Positions 28,523 through 36,648 of a stretch of DNA of 64,000 nt are shown piece after piece (positions within the stretch are counted from its first letter, which is position 1; each line of letters starts with the position of its first letter). This DNA comes from Stenotrophomonas oahuensis (GTDB lineage Bacteria > Pseudomonadota > Gammaproteobacteria > Xanthomonadales > Xanthomonadaceae): the NCBI RefSeq assembly GCF_031834595.1, contig NZ_CP115541.1:2536501-2600500 (forward strand), written 5' to 3'. Under the pieces are notes generated by a model that saw nothing but the letters and a program-made list of their open reading frames with translations, was not told the origin of the DNA and did not search any database. Made by a program: the position numbers and the translations under genes.

Positions 28523-29054
28523 CCAGATGGTGTTCGATCATCCACAGCCCCGCCCACAGCTTGGCATCGAGCTGGTAGCCCTGGTTCATTTTTTCCACCA
28601 GCCAGGCGGCCGCCCGGGCGCGCGGAATCGCATGCACGGTGATGTCTTCGCTGTCATCGCCGCCACCCTCGCCGACCCGGCGCAGGCCGGTGGCGCGAAC
28701 GAAGGCGATGCGTTCGCTGCTGGCACCCGACGAGGTCGGGCCGATCATCAGCACCTCGGCATGGTCGGCGGTCCAGCCGGTTTCTTCCTCCAGTTCGCGC
28801 ACCGCTGAGTCTTCAATCGACTCGCCGGCCTCGATGTCGCCAACCAGCCCGGCCGGCATCTCGATGGTGAGTGCCTGCAGCGGGACCCGGAACTGCTCCA
28901 CGAACAGCACCTCGTCCTCCGGGGTCACCGCGATGATGATCGCCGCCAGTCCGCCGGCATGGGTGCGCTCGCTGTATTCCCAGCTGCCACGCACCACCAT
29001 GCGCTGGTACTTGCCTTCAAAAACGACTTTCGGGGGCTGCGTGTTGTGGCTCAT
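28503..29054 (-). CDS. Nudix hydrolase, ADP-ribose-pyrophosphatase type
   Basis: 183 aa with a perfect Nudix box (G-DIEAG-E-SIEDSAV-RELEEETGW, about residues 71-93). The upstream FVEQFRVPL and EMPAGLVGD segments resemble ADP-ribose/GDP-mannose pyrophosphatases of the NudF/NudK group. The likely reaction splits a nucleoside diphosphate sugar. It overlaps the exonuclease gene by 4 nt and the amidohydrolase gene by 20 nt. Confidence 0.9.
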   Translation of the reverse strand: MSHNTQPPKVVFEGKYQRMVVRGSWEYSERTHAGGLAAIIIAVTPEDEVLFVEQFRVPLQALTIEMPAGLVGDIEAGESIEDSAVRELEEETGWTADHAEVLMIGPTSSGASSERIAFVRATGLRRVGEGGGDDSEDITVHAIPRARAAAWLVEKMNQGYQLDAKLWAGLWMIEHHLDGTPRG

Positions 29055-29995
29055 GCGAACTCGTTGGCAATGGAAGAAGAATCGGAAAGACCGCCGGCGG
29101 TGAACAGGCGGCGGCGGGTGAGCGGGCCAAAGCGCAGTGCATCACACAGGCCCTGCAGCATCTGCGGGTCGGCGCTGGAGCGGCCAAAACCGGCTCCATC
29201 CAGCGGCGCATCCAGCGCAATCGTGGTCAGCTGCCGCCACAGCAGCGCGTGCTCGCGCTGCTCGCGCAGACGCACCGCCATCTGTGCCGCGCCGCGCAGG
29301 CGCAGGAACGGCACCTCGTCCAGACGCTCATACAGAGTGTCCATGCTGCCGAAATGGGCCAGCAGCACCGCCGCGGACTTCGCGCCCACGCCGGTCACAC
29401 CGGGAATGTTGTCCACCGCGTCGCCACACAGCGCCAGATAGTCGGCAATCTGATGCGCCTGCACGCCGTGGCGGGCCTTGACCCCGGCCATGCCCCAGCG
29501 CTGGTTGCGCGCGTAGTCCCACTGCTCGTCGTGCTCATGCAGCAGCTGCGACAGGTCCTTGTCGGCGGAAATGATCACCCCGCGCATGCCGCCGGGGCGG
29601 CTGGCATGCAGGGCACTGCCGATCAGATCGTCGGCTTCATACTCGTGGTGGGCCAGCACGGTCAGGCCCAGTGCCATGCACAACGCCTTGCAGTGCGCGA
29701 ACTGACGGCGCAGTTCCTCCGGTGCCGGGTCGCGATTGGCCTTGTAGGCCGCATACAGCCGGTGCCGGAAGCAGCTGTCCAGGGCTTCGTCGAAGGCCAC
29801 CACGATGTGCTGCGGGCGCTCACGCTCCAGCAGGTCCAGCAGGAAGCGGGCGAACCCGTGTACCGCGTTGGTCGGCCAGCCCTGCTGGTCCTGGAACTCG
29901 TTGGGCATCGAGTGCCAGGCCCGGAACACATACAGGCTGGCATCGACCAGATACAGCGGCGGGCGCAGGGCCAGCCCGGGCGGAGCCTCGATCAT
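29051..29995 (-). CDS. 5'-3' exonuclease / flap endonuclease domain protein
   Basis: 314 aa from the ATG at 29993-29995 (MIEAPPGLALRPPLYLVDAS). It resembles the isolated Pol I N-terminal nuclease domain (ExoIX/Xni type). The acidic residues are LVDAS, VVAFDEALDS, EYEADDLIGS, IISADKDLSQLL and CGDAVDNIPGVTGVGAKSA, followed by the H3TH region. It probably processes flaps or RNA primers. No polymerase domain follows. Overlaps the Nudix start; the nitroreductase ends one base before its ATG. Confidence 0.9.
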   Translation of the reverse strand: MIEAPPGLALRPPLYLVDASLYVFRAWHSMPNEFQDQQGWPTNAVHGFARFLLDLLERERPQHIVVAFDEALDSCFRHRLYAAYKANRDPAPEELRRQFAHCKALCMALGLTVLAHHEYEADDLIGSALHASRPGGMRGVIISADKDLSQLLHEHDEQWDYARNQRWGMAGVKARHGVQAHQIADYLALCGDAVDNIPGVTGVGAKSAAVLLAHFGSMDTLYERLDEVPFLRLRGAAQMAVRLREQREHALLWRQLTTIALDAPLDGAGFGRSSADPQMLQGLCDALRFGPLTRRRLFTAGGLSDSSSIANEFA

Positions 29996-29996
29996 C

Positions 29997-30572
29997 TCAA
30001 CCCACCCAGTCCTGCAGCAGCGCGGTCGGGTCGGGGCGTTCGCGCTCGGGCACCTCGGCCTTCGGGGTGCCGATATGAATGAAGCCGGCAATGCGCTCGT
30101 GCTCGGCCAAGCCCAGATGGGTGTGCACGACCGGGTCGAACGCCATCCAGGCGGTCAGCCACTGTGCCCCGAAGCCCATGGCCTGGGCGGCCTGCAGCAG
30201 GGCGAAGCAGACGCAGCCGGCGGTCATCAGCTGCTCCTGCTCCGGCACCTTGGGGCTGGGGGTGGGGCAGGCGATGACGGTGACGATCAGCGGGGCATGC
30301 GAAAAACGCAGCCGGTCTTTCTCGACCTGGGCCTCGGACGCGTTCAGGTCCCGGGCGCGGCTGCGCTCGGCCAGGAACGCGCCCAGAGTGTGACGCGCAT
30401 CACCCTGGATGCTCAGGAAGCGGAACGGCACCTTCTTGCCGTGGTCGGGCACGCGAACCGCCGAAGCGAGCATCCGCAGCAGGGTTTCGCGGTCCGGACC
30501 GGGCGCAGTCAGCTGCAGGGCAGGAACCGAGCGACGGGCGTCAAGGGCTTGCAGCGCAGGGGATTCAGGCAT
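29997..30572 (-). CDS. nitroreductase family protein (YdjA-like)
   Basis: 191 aa from the ATG at 30570-30572 (MPESPALQALDARRSVPALQL). FMN-dependent nitroreductase fold: RRSVPALQL near the N-terminus, PFRFLSIQG, and the GCVCFALLQAAQAMGFGAQW helix. The physiological substrate is unknown. A longer reading (MSSGEILLS...) would begin inside a TATAAT box at 30602-30607, so the inner ATG is preferred. It heads a four-gene leftward operon with tight overlaps. Confidence 0.88.
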   Translation of the reverse strand: MPESPALQALDARRSVPALQLTAPGPDRETLLRMLASAVRVPDHGKKVPFRFLSIQGDARHTLGAFLAERSRARDLNASEAQVEKDRLRFSHAPLIVTVIACPTPSPKVPEQEQLMTAGCVCFALLQAAQAMGFGAQWLTAWMAFDPVVHTHLGLAEHERIAGFIHIGTPKAEVPERERPDPTALLQDWVG

Positions 30573-30601
30573 GGGACTCAACAGAATTTCACCGGAAGAC
30601 A

Positions 30602-30607
30602 ATTATA
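30602..30607 (-). promoter_or_regulatory. -10 box of the nitroreductase operon
   Basis: A perfect TATAAT on the minus strand lies about 30 bp before the chosen ATG. The -35 region is poorly conserved, which would fit an activator-dependent promoter. Confidence 0.5.
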
Positions 30608-30663
30608 GTCGGGGCGCTTTGTGACGTCGGTTTTGGGCAACTGTGTGCCATTTGCGACGAAAC

Positions 30664-30677
30664 GTGATGCACATCAC
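30664..30677. promoter_or_regulatory. candidate Clp/CRP-type operator
   Basis: GTGATGCACATCAC matches the CRP-family core GTGA-N6-TCAC exactly. It lies in the divergent region between the nitroreductase operon (about 60 bp from its -10 box) and the DUF1631 gene. Xanthomonadaceae encode the CRP homologue Clp; binding here is inferred. Confidence 0.5.
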
Positions 30678-30901
30678 TTAATGAAACCCATCCCTTCACA
30701 CTCCTGTACTCGCTTCCGGTGGGCACTGGCCTTACGATACAAGGCCTGCCGGTACCCGGTTGTGAGGTTTGAAGTGAGGACTGTTTCACTGTCCCCGACC
30801 GGTGCGCCGATCTACCATCCGCGTGCGGGTGCCTGGGGGGCACCGGCATCCGGTGTATCCATGCTGCATTTCGACCTTGGGAAGGTGGGGAGCCTTTTCG
30901 C

Positions 30902-33211
30902 ATGATCGCCACGCCCAACGTCATGGCGCAGGCAGGCCGCGACCCGGCCTTGCTGAAGCTCGCGCGCGAAGCTGCCCTGCCGGGGCTGGCCGAGTCGTTT
31001 GCGACCGTGCTCGCCCGCTTTGACGACGTGTTGTTTGACCGCGCCAGCAATGCCGGTGCGTCACAGCTGCTGTTCCTGGATGGCATGCGCGAACTGCGCC
31101 GCCGCCGCGAGGACATCGCCGCTGGCTTCCGTGCCCACCTGTCGCTGGCCTGGGACGCGCTGGAACGCGGGCAACCGCTGTCGGCCGAGACCGTTCTGGC
31201 CGGGCAGGTCGAGGGCGGCCTGAGCCTGGTGCCCGAACACGTGCTGGAATCCCGCCTGGCGGTGCGCAATTTTGCGGTGGTCCTGCTGCGCGACTGGAAG
31301 CCCGTGCTGGCCCGGCTGGACCGCCGCCTGGGCTGGATCGCCGGCGGCCTGGAGCTGAACGCCGATACCAATCCGGTCAGCCCCGAACATATTGGCGTGG
31401 CAATCCACGAGGCGTTTGCCGACTGCGAACTGGCCCCGGAAGTGCGCCTGGTGCTGATCAAGCTGTGCGAGCGCGACCTGCACGGCCCGATCGGCAAACG
31501 CTATGAAAAGTTGGACGAACAGCTGGCCGCCGCTGGCGTGATGCCGCAGATGTCGGCTCCGCGCAAGCCGGCCCCGCGCCCGCCGACGCCCCGCAACGAA
31601 CTGGATGACCTGGTTGACGCGCTGGACCCGGAAGCGCAGGCGCGTGGCGATGACGGCGCGGCCCCGGCGTGGGCGCGCCGCTTCGCCGACCGTTGGGCGG
31701 CCAGCCGTGGTCGCATGCAGTCGGCCCAGGCCGCCTACCAGGAAGCGGGCGAAGCCGAGGCCATGAACAACAACCAGGGCATGCTGCTGGAAGCCCTGCA
31801 CGAACTGCTGCAGCAGACCCGCCACGTGCGCGAGGACGCCACCTCGGCGGCCAGCGTTGCGGTGGGCCAGCAGCGTCCGTTGAGCCAGCGCGAAATGATG
31901 TCGGTGCTGTCGCTGCTGCAGGCCACGCCGAGCGCGACCCTGCGGGCCGCGATCGGCGAAGACGGCGAATCGCTGGCACAGCGTCTGAAGAGTGAAGTGC
32001 TGTCCGGCGCGACCCAGCTGGGCGTGGACCCAGCGCAGGCGCGCCTGGACCCGCAGGACGAAGACGCGATCGACCTGGTCGGCATGCTCTTTGACGTGAT
32101 GCTGGACGAGCGCGACCTGGAAGGCCGCTCGCGCGAGCTGATTGGCCGGCTGGTGGTGCCGTTCGTGAAGGTGGCCATGCTTGACCGCCGCATGTTCGTG
32201 CAGAAGACCCACCCGGCGCGCAAGCTGCTGAACTCGTTGGCCGAGGCCTGCGAGGGCAACACCGGCGAAAGCCAGGCCGAGCGAGTGCTGATGGGCAAGG
32301 TCGAAGAGATCATCGAGCGGCTGGTGGCCGAGTTCAATGAGAACCTGGCGATCTTCCTCACTCTGGAAGAAGAATTCCGCGACTTCCTGACCCAGCACCG
32401 CCGCCGCATTGAAATTGCCGAGCGCCGCGCGGCGGAAACCCAGCGCGGCCAGGAAAAACTGGAAGTGGCGCGCACGCGCGCGGCCAGCGAACTGGAGTGG
32501 CGGGTGGAAGACCAGCACCTGCCGCAGGCGATCGATGAGTTCCTGCGCCAGCCCTGGCAGCATCACCTGACTCTGGCGGTGCTGCGTGAGGGCGACGATG
32601 GCGCGGCGGTGAGCGAGGCGCTGGCCCTGGCCGATGGCTTGCTGGAAGAAGTGGCCGAAGCGCGCCGTCAGATTGTGGGCAAGCCGTGGCTGCAGGCCTG
32701 GCAGCCGGTGCTGCGCAAGGTATTCGCCAGTGTCGGCGTGCATGCCGACGCGGCAACGACGGCGATCGATGCATTGCACGACACGCTGCAGGCAATTGCC
32801 GAATCGCGCCCGGAACTGGAACGCGCGCTGCCGGAACTGCCGCAGGTGGTCCTGCCCGCTCCGCCGGCTGCCGATGCGGGCGGGGTGGAACTGGAAGGCA
32901 AGGTCGACGTGACCGACTTCGACAATGCCGATGCGGACCGCTTCCGTGGCATGGAGATCGGCAGCTGGCTGGACTTCGTCGACAAGGACGGCAAGGTGCA
33001 GGCCGGCAAGCTGTCGTGGGTAAGCCCGATTTCCTCGCGCCTGCTGTTCGTGAACCGCCGCGGCGTGCGCTTCTGCGTGGCCTCGCCGGAGGAACTGGCG
33101 GTCATGGTCCGCCTCGGCCGCCTGCGCCCGCACGTCGACGACGGTGCCTTCGACAGCGCCATGCAGGGCGTCATCGACCGCCTCGACACCAAGGGTGCCA
33201 CCGTCCACTGA
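30902..33211 (+). CDS. DUF1631 family protein
   Basis: 769 aa. The DUF1631 pattern runs through the whole protein: N-terminal helical region with LLFLDGMRELRRRRED, FDVMLDERDLEGRSRELIGRLVVP in the middle, RRMFVQKTHPARKLLNSLAEACE, and a C-terminal small beta-rich part (GSWLDFVDKDGKVQAGKLSW ... SRLLFVNRRGVRF). There is no signal peptide or membrane segment, so it is a large cytoplasmic, mostly helical protein. The C-terminal beta part resembles PilZ-like folds, a weak hint of cyclic-di-GMP linkage. Function unknown. Monocistronic, with a repeat block after the stop. Confidence 0.9.
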   Translation: MIATPNVMAQAGRDPALLKLAREAALPGLAESFATVLARFDDVLFDRASNAGASQLLFLDGMRELRRRREDIAAGFRAHLSLAWDALERGQPLSAETVLAGQVEGGLSLVPEHVLESRLAVRNFAVVLLRDWKPVLARLDRRLGWIAGGLELNADTNPVSPEHIGVAIHEAFADCELAPEVRLVLIKLCERDLHGPIGKRYEKLDEQLAAAGVMPQMSAPRKPAPRPPTPRNELDDLVDALDPEAQARGDDGAAPAWARRFADRWAASRGRMQSAQAAYQEAGEAEAMNNNQGMLLEALHELLQQTRHVREDATSAASVAVGQQRPLSQREMMSVLSLLQATPSATLRAAIGEDGESLAQRLKSEVLSGATQLGVDPAQARLDPQDEDAIDLVGMLFDVMLDERDLEGRSRELIGRLVVPFVKVAMLDRRMFVQKTHPARKLLNSLAEACEGNTGESQAERVLMGKVEEIIERLVAEFNENLAIFLTLEEEFRDFLTQHRRRIEIAERRAAETQRGQEKLEVARTRAASELEWRVEDQHLPQAIDEFLRQPWQHHLTLAVLREGDDGAAVSEALALADGLLEEVAEARRQIVGKPWLQAWQPVLRKVFASVGVHADAATTAIDALHDTLQAIAESRPELERALPELPQVVLPAPPAADAGGVELEGKVDVTDFDNADADRFRGMEIGSWLDFVDKDGKVQAGKLSWVSPISSRLLFVNRRGVRFCVASPEELAVMVRLGRLRPHVDDGAFDSAMQGVIDRLDTKGATVH

Positions 33212-33227
33212 AGCTGCGCGGGGTCCC

Positions 33228-33510
33228 GTATCGCCGGGCTCTGCCCGGCTGCTGTTGGATCTGTGCGAACAGCCGGTGGTCATCGGTTCTCTGTGTTGGC
33301 GGATCGGGGTGGGCGTTCCGGGGGACGCTGCAAGTACGTCCATGTAAGCTCGATCGCCGCATCCATGCGGCTCACGCCCCCTCCAGCCCACCCCGACCCG
33401 CCATCGACAGACGGTCGGTGGCCATCGAAAATCAAAATCACGCAGGTCCGGTAGCGTCGGTCGCAAGACGACGGCCCTGAAACAACCAACACCCGGTAAC
33501 GCATGACCCC
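33228..33510 (+). repeat. dispersed modular palindrome, copy C (type II core)
   Basis: A REP hairpin (GCCGGGC/GCCCGGC, 33228-33250) opens the unit. The core arms are GGCGGATCGGGGTGGGC and GCCCACCCCGACCCGCC. Inside them are the type II hairpins GGGACG/CGTCC and CGCATCCATGCG. The right flank holds GGTCGGTGGCC, a partner of the CGTCGGTCG... motif and CCGGTAACGCATGACC. Orientation is opposite to B2. Confidence 0.8.
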
Positions 33511-33592
33511 GAAACAACGGAAGCTTCTGCCGTTGCCGTTGCCGTTCCATCCGCATTCCGACCCTCCATCGGGAGGCCGATGGATAGCCACC

Positions 33593-33658
33593 GTAGTGAC
33601 ACGCCATGCGTGTCTCGAACCGCCGAAGACCCCGCGGACACGCATGGCGAGTCCCTAC
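33593..33658. repeat. inverted pair of SMAG-type REPs
   Basis: GTAGTGACACG... at 33593-33615 faces a second element at 33636-33658 ending CCCTAC, about 55 bp before pntAA. Confidence 0.8.
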
Positions 33659-33713
33659 GCCCCTTCCCAGCAGGTTACGATCAACCGGACGAACCACTAC
33701 TCATGGGACACGC

Positions 33714-34796
33714 ATGGCTGTCGAGGTGCTGGGGGTGAAGGAACGTGCGCCGGGCGAACGCCGGGTGGCGCTGACGCCGGAAACGGCGCGCAAGCTGGCC
33801 GCACTCGGGGCCACGGTCTGGGTCGAATCGGGTGCCGGCCTCGGTGCGGGCTTCACCGACCAGGCCTATCTGGATGCCGGCGCGCAACTGGCCGATGACA
33901 CCCGTGCCAGCCAGGCCGACATCGTGCTGTGCGTGCAGGCTCCGGAAACCGCCTGGTTGAACCAGCTCAAGCTGGGCAGCACCCTGGTCGGCATGCTGCA
34001 GCCGCAGGCCGACAGCCTGCGCGCGGCCACCATGCAGTCGCGCGGACTACAGGTGTTTCCGCTGGAACGCCTGCCGCGTACCACCCGCGCGCAGTCGATG
34101 GACGTGCTCAGTTCGCAGGCGGGCATGGCCGGTTACAAGGCCACGTTGATCGCGGCGCAGCGCGCGCCGCGCTTCTTTCCCATGCTCACCACCGCCGCCG
34201 GTACCATCCGGCCGTCGCGCGTGCTGGTGGTCGGGGCCGGTGTGGCCGGTCTGCAGGCCGTGGCAACGGCGCGCCGGCTCGGGGCGCAGGTCGAGGGCTT
34301 TGACGTGCGCCCGGAAACCCGCGAGCAGATCGAATCACTCGGCGGCAAGTTCCTCGATCTGGGCGTCAGTGCAGCGGGTGAGGGCGGTTATGCGCGCGCG
34401 CTGACCGATGAGGAGCGTGCCGAACAGCAACGCCGCCTCGGCGAGCACCTGCGTCTGGTGGATGTGGTGATCTGCACCGCCGCTGTGCCGGGGCGGCCGG
34501 CACCGAAGATCATCACGCAGGCAATGGTGGAGGGCATGCGGCCCGGCAGCGTGGTGGTGGATCTGGCGGCGGAAACCGGCGGCAACTGCGAAGCCACGCG
34601 GCCGGGTGAAACCGTCGACGTGGGCGGGGTCGTGGTGGATGGTCCGTTGAATCTGGCCAGCCAGGGCGCGGTGCATGCCAGCGAGATGTATGCGCGCAAC
34701 CTGTACAACTTTGTCGCGCTGTTCGTGAAGGACGGCGCGATTGCGTTTGATTGGGAGGATGAGCTGCTGGCGAAGACGCGCTGGGTGGCAGGGTAG
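33714..34796 (+). CDS. pntAA: NAD(P) transhydrogenase subunit alpha part 1
   Basis: 360 aa from the ATG at 33714 (MAVEVLGVKERAPGERRVAL). This is the soluble NAD(H)-binding domain I of the proton-translocating transhydrogenase. The alanine-dehydrogenase-like N-terminus and the Rossmann motif VLVVGAGVAGLQAVATARRLG (about residue 165) are present, along with the mobile-loop region YARALTDEERAEQQ. The partner genes pntAB and pntB are on the same strand but 1.5 kb further on, beyond a leftward three-gene cassette. In organisms with this split-subunit form the genes are normally contiguous. Confidence 0.94.
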   Translation: MAVEVLGVKERAPGERRVALTPETARKLAALGATVWVESGAGLGAGFTDQAYLDAGAQLADDTRASQADIVLCVQAPETAWLNQLKLGSTLVGMLQPQADSLRAATMQSRGLQVFPLERLPRTTRAQSMDVLSSQAGMAGYKATLIAAQRAPRFFPMLTTAAGTIRPSRVLVVGAGVAGLQAVATARRLGAQVEGFDVRPETREQIESLGGKFLDLGVSAAGEGGYARALTDEERAEQQRRLGEHLRLVDVVICTAAVPGRPAPKIITQAMVEGMRPGSVVVDLAAETGGNCEATRPGETVDVGGVVVDGPLNLASQGAVHASEMYARNLYNFVALFVKDGAIAFDWEDELLAKTRWVAG

Positions 34797-34819
34797 CGCC
34801 TCCTTCGTCCGGATGGCGT

Positions 34820-34885
34820 TGACACGCATGGCGTGTCACTACGACCCTTGGTCGAACGGTCTGTAGTGACGCGCCATGCGCGTCA
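34820..34885. repeat. inverted pair of SMAG-type REPs
   Basis: TGACACGC...CACTAC (34820-34842) and GTAGTGACGCGC... (34863-34885) lie between convergent pntAA and the DUF3106 gene. The second supplies the TGA stop of the DUF3106 gene. Confidence 0.8.
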
Positions 34886-35305
34886 ACGCGGTGCCGGGTC
34901 TGCCTTCACTGAATTCGTCTTCAACCACTCCTGACGCTGTTCCGGCGTCATTTTCCGCCAGCGCTCGCGCAATGCCACGCGCTGCTCCGGGGTCATGCTG
35001 CGCATCTGCGCGAACAGCACCCGCGCCTGCTCGCGCTGGGCCGGGGTCATGTTCTCGAAGCGGTGGCGACCTCGCCGGGCCAGCTCGCGCTGCTCCGGGG
35101 TCATGCTCTGCCAGCGCTGGCCGTGCTGCAGCATGCGCTCGCGCTGCGGCGGCGGGGCGTCGTTCCAGCGGTCGCGTACCGGGGCGATGAGCGCTTCGCG
35201 CTGCTGCGGGGTGAGCTTGTCCCACTCCGGCAGCGGGGCGCTCTGCGCCGCGCAGGTTGCGCTGAAGGCCAACAGCACCATGGCAAGGGTTGTCTGCAGT
35301 TTCAT
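34883..35305 (-). CDS. DUF3106 family periplasmic protein
   Basis: 140 aa from the ATG at 35303-35305. Signal peptide about 1-20 (MKLQTTLAMVLLAFSATCAA). The mature part is a run of short repeats of the type MTPEQRE/LTPQQRE, six in all, giving charged amphipathic helices as in DUF3106 proteins. It is the last gene behind the ECF sigma factor and the membrane protein, a pattern resembling envelope-stress sensors such as the CpxP/RseB-type accessory proteins, which is inference. The stop codon overlaps a REP. Confidence 0.82.
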   Translation of the reverse strand: MKLQTTLAMVLLAFSATCAAQSAPLPEWDKLTPQQREALIAPVRDRWNDAPPPQRERMLQHGQRWQSMTPEQRELARRGRHRFENMTPAQREQARVLFAQMRSMTPEQRVALRERWRKMTPEQRQEWLKTNSVKADPAPR

Positions 35306-35307
35306 GG

Positions 35308-35652
35308 TCACTCCATCGCCAGGTCGGTGGCACCCAGCCACACGTACATGTCCGGATTCTCATCCAGCAGCCCGCCACTGTCATCCACCGCGCTGGCCAT
35401 GACCGGTGCCGGCGGCGCGCCCGGCGGATGTGCGGTAAAGCTGTAGCCCAGGCCCAGCGCGACCACCGCCGTGCAGGCGGTCGCCAGCCACCAGCCATGC
35501 GCGCGGCGCTGCCGGGCCGGCGCATGCCGGGCCGGCGCATGCCGGGCGGCACGCAACCGGGCCAGGGTAGCCGGTGACAGCTGCTGCAGCGACTGCGCGT
35601 GAAGCTGCTGCAGGCGGGCGTCATCGGGGAGGGGCGGGTGCGGACGGCTCAC
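35308..35652 (-). CDS. small single-pass membrane protein, anti-sigma factor candidate
   Basis: 114 aa. A soluble N-terminus (about 1-50), one membrane segment (about 53-72, HGWWLATACTAVVALGLGYS) and a short periplasmic tail ending YVWLGATDLAME. It overlaps the sigma gene by 4 nt and lies 2 bp before the DUF3106 gene. This topology and placement fit an anti-sigma factor, though no ZAS/zinc motif is visible. Three tandem copies of a 15-bp unit (CGGCGCATGCCGGGC) encode the ARHAP repeat near residues 36-47. Confidence 0.75.
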   Translation of the reverse strand: MSRPHPPLPDDARLQQLHAQSLQQLSPATLARLRAARHAPARHAPARQRRAHGWWLATACTAVVALGLGYSFTAHPPGAPPAPVMASAVDDSGGLLDENPDMYVWLGATDLAME

Positions 35653-36182
35653 AGTTCGATCTCCAATTGGTCCTGCAGCGCCTGCCGGGCGCGCGAAAGA
35701 TGGGTTTTGACCGCGCCTTCGCTGCAGCCCATGGCGGCGGCGGTGGTAGCCCCGTCCAGCTGCTGCAGCACGCGCAGGGTGAAGGCTTCGCGCTGGCGCG
35801 CCGGCAGCGCGCGCAGGGCCTGCACCAGCTGCGCATACTGCTCGCGCTGCTCGTGGGCCTGGGCCGGTCCGGGCCCGTGGTCGGCCCAGTCGATGTCGTG
35901 GTCAGCGGTGGCCTCGTCGCTGCTGCGCCAGAAGCGCAGGCGGAAGGTGCGGCGGCGCTGCAGGTCGACCACGCGGCGGCGCAGGATGCTCCAGAACAGC
36001 GGCGACCACTCTGCGGCTGGCTTTTCGCGGTAGGCCAGCATCCGCAGCATGCTGTCCTGCACCGCATCCAGAGCGTCGTCGCGCTGGCGCAGGCCGGCTT
36101 CGGCAAAGCGGAACGCGCGCGGGCCAATGCCGGCCAGGAACGCATCCAGCGACACCGGCAGCGCGGCGTCGGTGTCGGACAT
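35649..36182 (-). CDS. ECF-type RNA polymerase sigma factor
   Basis: 177 aa from the ATG at 36180-36182 (MSDTDAALPVSLDAFLAGIG). Region 2 is seen as DDALDAVQDSMLRMLAY with the following FWSILRRRVVDLQRRR helix. Region 4 is the HTH at about 120-165 (LPARQREAFTLRVLQQLDGATTAAAMGCSEGAVKTHLSRARQAL). It is co-transcribed with a membrane protein and a DUF3106 protein. The trio sits in reverse orientation inside the pnt locus. Target promoters are unknown. Confidence 0.92.
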   Translation of the reverse strand: MSDTDAALPVSLDAFLAGIGPRAFRFAEAGLRQRDDALDAVQDSMLRMLAYREKPAAEWSPLFWSILRRRVVDLQRRRTFRLRFWRSSDEATADHDIDWADHGPGPAQAHEQREQYAQLVQALRALPARQREAFTLRVLQQLDGATTAAAMGCSEGAVKTHLSRARQALQDQLEIEL

Positions 36183-36297
36183 CTCAGGCGGCAGGGACGG
36201 ACTCACCAGCACAGGGTAGCGCTCGCGTGGGGGACACCGTGACAACGCACCAGCGGGCCGTCGGTTGACCGGTGCGCCGATCCGTTAAGCCCATGGT

Positions 36298-36303
36298 TAT
36301 GAT
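36298..36303 (+). promoter_or_regulatory. candidate -10 box for pntAB-pntB
   Basis: TATGAT lies 36 bp before the pntAB ATG; no matching -35 at ideal spacing. A separate promoter is needed because pntAA is 1.5 kb away beyond oppositely oriented genes. Confidence 0.35.
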
Positions 36304-36339
36304 GAGGGGGCGGAACAAACGACTGGGAGAGACACGGCA

Positions 36340-36648
36340 ATGAGCGACGGGTTCGTGGCGTTGTACATCTTCATGCTGGCCGCCATCGCCGGCCATGTGA
36401 TCATTTCGCGGGTGCCGGTGATCCTGCACACCCCGTTGATGTCCGGTTCCAACTTCATCCACGGCATCGTACTGATCGGCGCGATGGTGGTGCTGGGGCA
36501 CGCGCAGACCCCGCTGGAAAAGATCATCGGCTTCATCGCGGTGGTGCTCGGGGCCGGCAACGCCGCCGGCGGCTACGTGGTCACCGAACGCATGCTCGAC
36601 ATGTTCAAGCCCAGTGCCAAGCGCACTGACACGGAGAAGACCCCGTGA
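36340..36648 (+). CDS. pntAB: NAD(P) transhydrogenase subunit alpha part 2
   Basis: 102 aa, three hydrophobic helices (about 6-24, 38-55, 60-80), the small membrane part of the alpha subunit in the three-polypeptide form of the enzyme. The conserved SGSNFIHGIVLIGAMVV stretch is present. Its TGA overlaps the GTG start of pntB. The soluble partner pntAA lies upstream of the sigma cassette. Confidence 0.93.
   Translation: MSDGFVALYIFMLAAIAGHVIISRVPVILHTPLMSGSNFIHGIVLIGAMVVLGHAQTPLEKIIGFIAVVLGAGNAAGGYVVTERMLDMFKPSAKRTDTEKTP

Noticed and set aside
31061..33697. 878-codon open frame on the minus strand opposite the DUF1631 gene
   Set aside because: Antisense shadow of a conserved gene; it also runs through the copy C palindrome and a REP pair.
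34797..36339. Sigma cassette as an insertion sequence or integrated element
   Set aside because: No transposase, terminal inverted repeats or target duplication visible; insertion is only inferred from gene order.
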